DNA from: Pieris napi | Lineage: Eukaryota; Arthropoda; Insecta; Lepidoptera; Pieridae | Assembly: GCF_905475465.1 (NCBI RefSeq) | Contig: NC_062247.1 | Coordinates: 1,116,001-1,180,000, forward strand | Direction of reading: 5' to 3' | Length of the DNA stretch: 64,000 nt | Part shown: piece by piece, positions 44,401 through 56,400 of the stretch | Position numbering within the stretch: the stretch's first letter is position 1 | Layout: each line of letters starts with the position of its first letter | The notes under the pieces: model-generated | What the model saw: the letters and a program-made list of their open reading frames with translations, nothing else | What the model was told of the DNA's origin: nothing | Databases searched by the model: none | Position numbers and translations under genes: made by a program

Positions 44401-47400
44401 TTTCGAAATAAAAATTTGTGAATTTTATTTAATGGTTAGTATATAGAAATAATAAATCACGAATATTGATCAAACTCTTATTTACTTGAGTCCCCCTCGT
44501 GGTTAAACTCGTAATTTGATCGCTTGTTATTTTGAACTCCCCTTGAGTTTTAAATTATCGAGAGTCGACTGTTTGATATTCGAAACTATGGTAAATGAGC
44601 AGAATTTAGAAATATCACGACAAAGGCAGGGCACGCCCATGCTGGATCCGCGTCTCTCCAAAAAAATCTCTTTAAATTGCCTTTTTATATTTGCATGTAT
44701 GTAATTATTTTATGCGAATCTATTTGCAGATTAATTTGTGCATTATAAATATGGTGGGCATGTGTGTCTGATTTTTCTTGTGCGTTGCATGCAGTGGGCG
44801 TTCGCGCACGTCAAATGAAAAACTACAAGCCGCTGGTAAGAATTTCCTTTGCTTTTTGTGAAAATGCGTTTTTCGTTTCCCGTTATCTTCGTTGCTGTTT
44901 TCCGAAATAAAACTTTGATTTTATGATGTATGAGAGCGTGAAACGAAAAATGCAGAATTTTATTACACTATACACTTCCTATTTATATGTTAATATCTTT
45001 TTTTTTTAATTCTTTGATCAGTAACACAAAAATTTCTTTATGATTACAAATTGTTAAGTTGGGACTGTGTTCTCTTTAAGAATGTCTCTTTAAACTGTAT
45101 TATCGCTATAAAGAATTTTTTTAAAGTAAAATATACAATTGGTCGGCGGTTTGGATTCCCGTCGAAACAATAACAGTTTTAGCAGCCCCTAAAATTTAAT
45201 ATTAGCAACCCGACCCGTTTCGCTCGGGCAACATTGACCCGTAAACCCTACAAATTATATACCTACAACTTCTTCATGAAAAGGTAGATATATGATCTAT
45301 CTATCACCAATGTGAAAACTGCAATAATTTCCGTGTTTGTTTGTATGTTTTTGAGTTCATCGCGAACAGAGAGACTTTCTCGCTGATCGGAGTGTCAAGG
45401 TCGTCATCGACGGAGCTGTTCCAAACTTAAACCCGTGAATGCTGGTGTCCCATAAGGCTGTGTCCTATCCCCGATTCTATTTATTCTGCATATCAATGTA
45501 ATGTTGCAACTTAGTAACATTCACTGCACTGACGACACTGCTGATACTCTTTACACTGACCAGGCAGGTATTTCTCGGGCAGTTATCGATGAGTACCGGA
45601 ACAAACCTGTGTCTGAAGTCGAAACTCTGCTACGTGTAGTTTTGGACTAGGGTAGACTAAATCCAGTCCAATATAATCCCAAGAAGACACAAGTTGGCGC
45701 GTTTTCTCTTAAAGCCACAGCCAGCATCGGAATACTTGGCGTTGACATATCGAACGACGTTCAGTTTCGCGGTCATTTGGTGGGAAAGGCTAAATTAGCC
45801 TCCAAAAAGCTTTCTGTGCTCAGCAAGGCAAGACGGTACATCACTCCGGGCCACCGCCTGCAACTGTATAAAGTGCAAATTCGGCCCCACATGGAAGTAC
45901 TGTCTGGGCGGGAGCTTCCCAGTACCAGCTCCTTCCACTTGACCGTTTTCAACGAAGAGCGGTTCGAATCGTCGACTACCAATCCCTTTCCGAGCAGCTT
46001 GATCCCTTGGTGTTGTGTAGTGATAGCAGTGTTGGCCTAGTGGCTTCAGCGTGCGACTCTCATCCCTGAGGTCGTAGGTTTGATCACCGGCTGTGCTCGA
46101 ACGGTGACGGAAAAAAACCGACGTGTTTTAGACCCAAAAAGTCGACGGCTGATCATCTACTTGCCTATTAGATTGAAAAATTATCATAAAACAATTTATC
46201 TAAATGCTTCGAAAACGAGTAAAACATGCTAACAGACTGAGGAAGGAGAAACGTATTTTTCCCATGTGTAAGCTTTCTAAAGAAAGAAAGACTATGAAAT
46301 TTCGTTAACGAAACACAGTAAGTAAATTTTTAAAACAATGAAAAACTGACGATCAAACTAAATTAAAAAAAAAATCAACCCTTCTTAACAATCAAATTGT
46401 CCCCCTGTGGGGCGTAGGCTCCACGTTGGGAAACACTAGTGTAGAGTGTAGTGTGCGATTCCCCGTTTCCCAAATCTTGCTTTCATCTCAAAGCAAAATA
46501 TCACTCGGCTGCATGTATCTGAAAACACTCGTATATCGAATGTCGTATGTCGAAGTACCACTGTATGTGTTCTTGCTATGTTTGTGATCATGTACTATGT
46601 TTTCTTATGGTTTTGTTTACGACTGAATCTCACGAAAATTAATGAATCAGTTGCCGCGTTACGACCGTAAGAATAACAGACTATGATTCAAGTGTTTACT
46701 CTGGCTTCAGATTTATTTATTTATTTTTTATTTTATATTTATTTAGAGAGTGTCTTGAGAGAGTCATATTTAATCTTGGTCTTTGTCTGCTAGATGTCGC
46801 TGCAAATCTGACTAAGCTGTCAGTTTTACTAAAATGCATTTAAGAATTAGGTTTTAGGTGCCATAGTCCGGTCAATTTAGACATCCAAGGTTACAATAAT
46901 TCGCACTTGGCTGAATATTGGTATGATTGCTCAATACACTATTATAAAGGAAATGTGAAAAGTCCTCATCGATCCGGCTCGTGCAAAAAAATTTACTCGG
47001 GGTCCAAGATCACAAAAACGGGTTTTTCGCGATTTTCAGCAAGATGGTAAGTTTTATCATAAAATTAGTTTAGAGAAAAATTGTAGATCAGATAATTATC
47101 TATAAAAAATGTCTAAATACTTTTTTTCCTAAGAGCCACCGTTTTTGAGATATAACGATTCAAAAAGTTGAAAGAGTTGTAATCGTCATAATATGCACAC
47201 GTTTCCAAGCCACCTTTGAGGTAGTGTACTTAGCGCGTTTTTTTAAATGTGGTTTCCCCGGTAGGCCTATTCCACTGATCTTTTATGATTCTGTTTAATT
47301 TGAAACTATTGAATAACAAAAAATAAGAAAATTTATCCGTCTGAATCTAAATCATCATTAACTTCTGCTTTCTCTTGTTCTTGTTCTTCTTCTCTTCCTT

Positions 47401-50400
47401 CTCCTTCTTTATCTTCTTCATTCTGGGTGTTAATAAATTGTCCCAATAATGACACATCGCATGTCTCTTCGTCAACATCAAATGAATCTTCAATTGTTGG
47501 CAATTAAACATTGGAGCATGACCGGCCTTGACAGTTAGAACATGCTACAGAACAAAACAGTCCAACTTTTTTGCAACCACATTTAGCACTACATCCCTTT
47601 TTACAGTTGCAAAAAATGGTGTATAGTAGTTTTTCTGGTGCAGTTGGAAGTAAAGTCTGAACTGGCTCTAATGAATTGTCGACCAACATCCAACCCCAGT
47701 CTTTTGGGTCAAACTGATTACCAAGCCACACTTGAACTTGGTAATATACCCGAAAAAGATGTTAATGAGCAGCCGCTGAGGTTGGAGGAAGACATGCTAA
47801 CTGCACTTGTTTTTTATTTCGAGTATTTTTAACGAAACATGCATATCTGAATTTATCTAAGCACGTAATATTTTTAGGAGCACCATACATAGTGAGAAGA
47901 AAGCGAATTCCGTTGGTGATAACTTCTTGTGGAGTTGAATTACTCTTTTTAAAAACTAAAAAATAGGTTACAATAAACACGTGTTTTCACTCCAGAGCGA
48001 TGTTGCTGAAGGTTACACTGGCGTAGAAAATAAAGGACTGGGTTTTTTTTTACCCGAAATTTTCATATTTTATATGTCTCAGTCACACTGACCGATAGAA
48101 CGATATTTTTGCTTGTATTACGGCTTCAGTGATGTATATACGTGGTGTACTTATACATATTATGACGATTACAACTTTTTGCTGAAAATCGCGAAAAACC
48201 CATTTTTGTGATCTTTGACCCGGAGTAAATTTTTTTGCACATGCTGGTTCGATGAGGACTTTTCACATTTCCTTTATAATAGTGTATTGAGCAATCCTAC
48301 CAATATTCAGCCAAGTGCGAATTATTGTAACCTTACCCCTATTTTTTAGTCTAATTTGACCGGATTACCACGTTGGTCTCAAAAATAAAATGTTAGTTAT
48401 TCTGGAAATTGACTTTAATTTTATTATAATTATTCAATTTATGTCGTAATCAATGCAGAAGTACAACCATAACTTGGATTATTTCCGCTTTAATCCAGCA
48501 GTATTTTGTTTTTATTCCAACTACAAAGCTAAAGTTTAGGTCAAATTAGATTTTGTTTTACGTTCAATATTTGCGTGTCACAATGCGTATGTAATACAAG
48601 AGTAATAACACAAACATCGAAATTAGCAAAAAGGCCAACAACGCACGTGCGAGCCTTCTGGCAGTCAGGCCTCCTACCCGTTTGCCCCCTGTTATATAAA
48701 ATAAAGCATCAATCAAGATATTTTTAATGCTATATAGAGGCGCTTACCATTTCAGGGCTCAGCGGATTCAAACTATTCACAACCATCTTCAGAGCTGTCG
48801 CTGGACGAGGATCGGGAGGCCCAGAGACGGGAGAAGGAAGCCCAGGCCCTGCTGCAGCTGGATAAGGCGAGGGTAAATATTTTAACAAACAAACAATTTC
48901 CGCAAATATTCAAAATATACACACTTATTAACATCAATTGTAAATTTATATTGACTGCCAGTTCTCAATACAAGAGCGTAGCACGGAGAAGAAATTAAAC
49001 TACGAACTCTTTTTATCACTTTATAATGAAGAAGGAGAGAAAGAGAAACATTAATTCTTTATCGGGCAAACTCTGTTGATTTTTTTAAGTCGTTACCATG
49101 TTTTACTTTCAGTACGCTCCAATGCTAACAAAAATTATGTAGCTATGCTATGCTAGTATAAATTATTTAAAATTTTATTACCGCGCGAACTTACATGCGA
49201 CAATGACATCTATTTTTAAAATGAAAGAGATAAATTCTCTTGTTATTATTATTACGAAACTGTAAATAATAGAAGTGGAAAACGCCAATTTCGAGGAAAT
49301 ATAGCGGAGTTAGAACCTGGGACGGTTCTACGAAAGGGAATGGTAAAATGTTTAATAGGAAAACGAGAATGAAATCAAGGCAACCATAAAAGTTTAACAT
49401 TTCATATAAAACATTTTTGAGAGCAAAAAGCTTATGGCTTCTAACAATTTTATATATTTTTTTTATACAATAGGGGCAAATGAGCCTACGGGCGCCCAAA
49501 AAGGGCAGCCCATGGACAGCTATTTTTAGTGGGTGCATTGCCGGCCTTTAAGAGTACACCCTAACTTTGAATAGTTGGAGGTACCTTCCAGGGAAGGCCC
49601 CCCCCCCACTGGGAGTCGATTCCACAGTTTGCTAGTTCGCAAAAGAAAATACACTAACCTAACTAACTAAACTGAGTTCAGACACGTCTCATTCGAATTT
49701 TTCGCGATTATATATTAAACAGTACTTATTGGTGCTGGATATATTCGGTAGTGATCTGATCAATTTTAAAGAAAGCATTGTTAAGAGCCTATCTCATACC
49801 TAATCTGCTGTTTTTCTGGTAATTTTTTTCTACTTAACAAAAATTGCTAATATTTTTTTTTGTTTATGTTTACCAAAATTGTCAAATATTTATAAAAGAT
49901 AGCTTGTAACATATACTGTAGATGCATTAAGTATGATGTGGTATACTTCAATAAATAAATAAGCTATTTTACTTACTAGGCTAAGACTTAGATACAATAA
50001 ACATTTTTGTATTAAATCTTTGTTCTATTTTTGTATCGATGTGACCTTTATGTTTTAAGGTTTCATGGCTTCGAAGCCTTCGTTATCTCCACCTACGTAA
50101 TTAAATGTCAAGATCAAATTACACTATTTCTAGGATGCGTAAGCCCCAATCACCTTGCAGGATTACTGACAATTCTCTCCCTGGGTCGGCAAGTCCGTCA
50201 CCATGTTTTACAACGGTGTATAATTTTGACTGACTTTGACTTGACAAGTCCATCTCGTTGCGATCATCTACGTCATCTTTTGACTTCGGTGTTGCTTATG
50301 CAGTGGCGGATTTACCAGCAGTCTGAGTATGCTGGGCTGGAAATCGGTTCCCAAATTTGCCGCCCTGGGCGGGATTTTTGAAGTTATACTTTTTTTTGGC

Positions 50401-53400
50401 GCCTTAGGGAAAAATGATGAGAGTAAATTTTTTCTTTGGTTAGTGTGTTTTTTCTACAAACGTATATGGCGAAAAATAAAATTTTTGAAAAGATTTTTAT
50501 CTTGTTACGCCTTTGGCGTAGTATCTCTTCCCGTTAGCCCGGACATACAACGACGAATATTTAAATCTTGACTTGTTTAAGCTATCTCAGAATCTTTAAA
50601 AGAGTGTGAAGAATATCCAAAGCGCTCAATCACCTGCATCATGAGCATACACATCCTCACGTACATACCCTCACTTTTACACCATCACACAACCGAATTA
50701 AGTATTACTTAGTATGTATGTATGTATTGAATATTTTTTTCCTTTTGAAACTGTTCAAAATTTTGTGTAAATGTTATGTATTCCATCTTTGGCTATATTA
50801 GCTAGATTACGAAATAAATGTATAAACTAATAAATCTTACTTAAGAAATAATATTTGTTGCCAAACCACTCCAGAATTTTGGGGAAACCAACTTATGATT
50901 CTCTGTTCCTTTCAGTCGAAGCCGGTTGCCTTCGCAGTGCGCACCAACGTTGCCTACGATGGAACCATTGACGATGATTCACCGGTGCACGGCAGCGCTA
51001 TATCCTTCAAGGAGAGGGACTTCCTGCACATTAAGGTTCTATTTGCTTTTTATATAACAACCCCTCGATAGGAGGCTGACCTGATGATACCGCCGCCCAT
51101 GGGCACTCACATTGCCGCAAGTGCGTTGCCGGCCTTTTGTCAAATTGGTTCGGAAATACTTCAGTGGGTAGCTGGTTCCACATAGTGGTGGTGCGCGGAT
51201 AATGCTGCCTTAAAAAACGCGGAATGGAATGACGGACTTCGAGGTGACGGGTGTATTTATGGAATTGTACTATTAAGTTTGTTTTATTGTTGTCAAATGA
51301 ATAAACAATAAACATTTTTTTTTATCCTATTTTAATATTTATTAATTCACGTCATACTGACACCCTCAAATAATTTACAATAACTGCCCATATAGTATAA
51401 GATCCCGCTATACAACGACCTTCACCGAGATGCTTATTTAATGAAACTTATTTTATATTTAATTTAATATGTCAATAAATATAATCCATTTGGGTTGCCT
51501 AGCAAATTTCAGTCCAGAGTATGTTTAATTAATATTTAAAATTTTTTTTTTTTAAATTACGTTGCGTTGGAGTTTGATTGGACAGATAAGTGACTTATGA
51601 CGCATTTCTACGTTTGTTTCTTACATATTTATGTATTCACAATGTGTAGTCGCGGATGCGTGGCGGACCTATGTCAACTTTGTCAACAACAATACAATGT
51701 TTTGCTGAACTTGCAGGAAGGAAGTTTCGTTCATTCTTCTTTTAACAAGCTAAAAACATTTTCAGGAGAAATACGACAACAACTGGTGGATCGGTCGCAA
51801 GGTTGAAGTGGACGCAGACGTGGGCTTCATTCCGTCCCCGGTGAAGTTGGAAGCGGTCCGTTCGGGGCTCGGCAGGGGCCGGTACCCGCGACCAACTTCC
51901 GGCTTGGCCCCAAACCCCTCGCAGACGCTCCCCAGCCGAGGTAGCACTCCCCCCACGCCCGGTACGTCACGCGCAGACCATTACACGCAATCGTGTAGTT
52001 GCTCTTCACGACTCCTGCTATCCTGGTACTTTGAGGAATTTCAGCTTAATTATATATCTACTATTTGCTGACCCGGCAAACGTTTGTTTTGCCATGTATA
52101 TTAAGGAAACATTTTTTTAAGTTCAATAAAAATAACTATCTACTATAATAAAAAATAGGGGTTGATCGTAGAGGGTTGAAAATTAGGGAAAAAACAAAAA
52201 ATATTTTTGGGGTGGACACCACTTATATATTATCTATATATACTATATAGAAAGATAGATAGTAGACGATTCTCAGACTTCCTGAATATGAATAAAAAAA
52301 TTCATAAGAATCGATCGAGCCGTTTCGGAGGCGTATGGGAACGAACATTGTGACACGAGATTATATATTAGATTAAATTTAATTATTTTGTTTTATTTTT
52401 TTTATATCTTTTGACATTTTTTTTGAATAATTATAAATTTCAATATACATATGAATTATCCAATGAATGAACTAGTTCATAATGAAAGAAGTGAAACTAT
52501 TTTTTTTAATGTATTAATTTTTTACCGGAGTCGTGAGGAGTATAAATTTTTGTAGATTAATCATATCCTATGGACATTGTCAATTCAATTGCGTAAAGAT
52601 ATCAAATTAATAAACCTTTGAGTGAATTATAAATGCCCTTGTCCGTAGGAACCATACAATAAGGCTTTTAGACACGACTTGAAACTTTTTTTTTATAAAA
52701 AGGTTTCACTTCGTGCGTTTCTGTACAACGCAGTTGATGTTTTGTAAACGGCTTTTTATGTTAATTGAATGATCAAATTTTCTAAAATTGATGTGGTTAA
52801 GTTATTATAACAAGTGACGTTTATTATCACACCTATATATTATATAGTCGAGCACTTTTTGAAGTTCTTTTGGCGCGTTAGGAAAAAATGATGAGAGTAA
52901 AATTTTACGTGCGCGCGCACACGGTCACAAAAAACCGACACCCTAAGCTATAGTCAACATTTTAGTTTTTTCCATTGTTAGTGTCGTTTTTTCTACAAAT
53001 GTAGAATAAAAATTTTGAAAAGATTTATCTTGTTACGCCAAAAAAGTATAACTTCTAACGCGTGACATAAGTACGTACACACGTTTTTTTTTCGAGGTGG
53101 CATAAAAAACGAGTTGAGCATGACGTACTGACCCAAATTGTATCGCAAATTCGGCTTTGTATATCGAGAGCAAACAACGTCTATGGCGAGAGAACGGACA
53201 GTTATTTGATTCATAAAACGAAAGTTGAAAAACTATTTTTTTTTGCATTTGTCGCGCTCCGCATCAAGACTGCTATGGTTACATTAGTACAAAACCACAT
53301 TGGTTTTCTAAATTCTTGATTTATTATATTAAGCTGCGCAATCAATAAATAAAAAAATAAAAATTTCTTAGTCAACTATATAAATTTCCCCTTTATGTAC

Positions 53401-56400
53401 TTAATAAAGCGTTAATTATGTAGAGTGAAGATACATTCGCATTAGTGAAAATACTCTATGTACAGGTTGAACAGACTTAAGAATATTTAAATCGGCCCGC
53501 GACAAATGCATGTAGAGTGAATGAATAAAAGATCTGTGATCTGTTTTAACGACAAAAAAGTTACGCACTTTTTTTATGAGTTTACAAGAATCAAACGTCA
53601 CTTGTCAAAATATATTAAGCTGCTTTGTACCACCATTGTCACTCATTTCAGCAATAATTTTTCCTGGTTCACTGAAAAGTTTCATATTTTCAGATACGCC
53701 ACACGACAGAGGTAAGCCATTTGTTAACCAGGAAATAAATGCTTGTTTTCACTTTCTTCATCCCACCTTCCATTGCTCCTGTAGTCTAAGATTCCACAGG
53801 TTATCTACGATTTTCTTTGCTGATTGATGCCTGGTTTCTTTTGGGTACTTAATAGCAGTACGAGTAATGAGGTTTTATAGTTTTTTACTACTCTCTTAAA
53901 ATAAGAGAGTGATTTTATTATAAACTTATCTAAAAGAAACCTTATTTACTATTGTACTGTTTAAATTGATGTATATGTATGTGATTATGTAGATAGGACC
54001 CGCAATATATGTCAAAGCATGAATAATTTTTGTTTATACAAATGTCATAAGAACTTTAAAGTACCAAATCTGATAAAGCCTATTTGCCTGTTTGTGTTTA
54101 AACGTTTACCAAACGATTTGTTTAGTATATTTAGTTTGTACCATTTCTATAACTATCTGTAGTCTGTCTGTAGACGGGAAAAGTTAGGTAAGAAAGATGG
54201 CGCCGAAATTTTCTTATTACCAAAATGTTGTATGCTGTAAATCCTACAACCACATCTACATTTAGCTGTAAAATTCTCTCGAGTCTAGAGACAGACTCAA
54301 AGACGTAAATGAACTATAAATAAATAATCGGATTTGAAGGCAGAATACAAAATACCATCCGTATCACCTTGACTGATTCTTAAGGCAATTTCTGCCGCGC
54401 ACCACAACTATATGGAACCAGTCGCCTACTGAAGTATTTCCGAACCAATTCGACTTAGGGTCCTTCAAGAAAAGAACGTACCAATTCTTAATAGGCCGGC
54501 AGCGCGCTTGCGAGCCTTCTGGCAGTGCGAGCGTCCATGGGCGGCGATATCGCTTAACATCAGGTGAGCTTCCTGCACGTCTGCCTCCTGTAACATTAAA
54601 CAAAAAAAACTACTGATTTTACAGCCAGCTTTAAATTATTATTTATTATATTACCTTATTTGGCCAACAGCGAGAAATTAATAATTTGTTCCCAGGAGAG
54701 GACTCGGATACAGCCGGGCGAGGGCGTGGCGCTGGGGCGTTACCTACGGGTAAAGAAAAACGAAAGCCTTTCTTCAAGAAGCAGGAGGCTTGCACGCCAT
54801 ACGACGTAGTGCCTTCGATGAGACCCGTGGTTCTCGTGGGACCTTCGCTGAAGGGTTACGAGGTCACAGACATGATGCAAAAGGCTCTATTTGACTTTCT
54901 CAAACGGAGGTTTGAGGGAAGGTAAAAAATTTAAATGGGGATTTTGTTTAACAGGATGCGAAATTCTTCAATGTTTAGAATTACCACACTCTTGCATGGT
55001 CTAACATGATTCCGACACATCAAAGTCAAAGACAAAAGCCAAATTCATTTAGGTACACTTATAAATGTCAAAAAAGAAATATACATTAAATGCTTCTAAT
55101 TTTCCATTTCCTGGCAGTTCTCAAATCAAGGGCGTAGAACGGAAAAGAAGAACTGGCTATAAACTCTCCGCCACTCTTTTTAAATGCCAAGTTTTTGTTT
55201 CACAAAATGTTTGTTAGCTGCAACTATTACACCATGTCCCATATAATTAATCATTAAAAAAAACTAATCCATCCAACCCCCAACCCACATAACCCGTAAC
55301 TCGTGACCGAATCACTAACAATTTCAGGATAATAATAACGCGCGTGATGGCGGACATTTCGCTCGCAAAACGATCCTTACTCAACAACCCGTCGAAGCGA
55401 GCGATCATGGAGCGCTCGAACTCCCGTTCCACCTGTCTCGCCGAAGTGCAGGTATTAATCGTTTGACGTTTCACAGAATTATCATCACCAGAGTGACAGC
55501 TGACATATCTCTGGCGAAGAGGTCGTTGCTAAACAACCCGCCTAAGAAACCGTTGATGGACCGAGCCAATTCGAGAACGAATTGCTTGGCTGAAGTTCAG
55601 GTTCTGGCATGATTGTTTGGGCTGACCGACACTAACCAAATAAGTGGTGTAGATGCACTAATCACCCCCTAGAAAGCCTAGAGTTTCATACTAATACGGT
55701 GGATGAATTGTGTATTGCATGTTATGTTTATTAATTGTTTAATAGAACAGGGGGAAAACTGGCAGGACTCAGGCAGGCTCATCTGATGTTAAGTGATACT
55801 GCCGCCCATGGATACTCAATGCCAGTGGGTTCGCCGGGGCGTTGCCGGCCTTTTAAAAAAAAGGTTAAATTTTACAATGTTAGCGGTGATTTCGTTTTGA
55901 CGACCCATAAAATTTCCGAAATGGGGCCGTTCAAGTATTACGTAAGCAGATTTACCCCCTCCCCTCCCCCCTTTTATCAGCAAAAGTAAGCCAAGCTCTC
56001 AAAATATAATAGTACATAAACGTATTATTTTTTATAGGAATCCTCGAAAATGCTTTTTGTTTTCATAGACAACATGTGGGTAATATGTGTAAAAAAGTTA
56101 ATAATTACAATACAAGATCACCCCCCTCCCCCCTATGGTGCTTACGTGTCCCAACCCAATACCCAATGTGTCTGGTGGTGTGGTATAACATATGTTTATT
56201 TATTAATTGAGCTTTCGTGCTCTTTTTAGCAAAAATTTAGCAAAAAACTTGAGAGTATTAAATCTTCCGTCAGTTTCTGAGTAATTTTCTAATGTTTTCA
56301 GACGGAGATCGAGCGGATATTCGACCTGGCTAGGACGTTGCAGTTGGTAGTTTTGGACTGCGATACGATTAACCATCCCTCACAGCTCGCGAAGACCTCG

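Noticed and set aside
51808..52071. 87-codon + frame continuing past exon 4
   Set aside because: It is the exon 4 region read with intron sequence after the GTACGT donor. The spliced chain into exon 5 fits the family far better.
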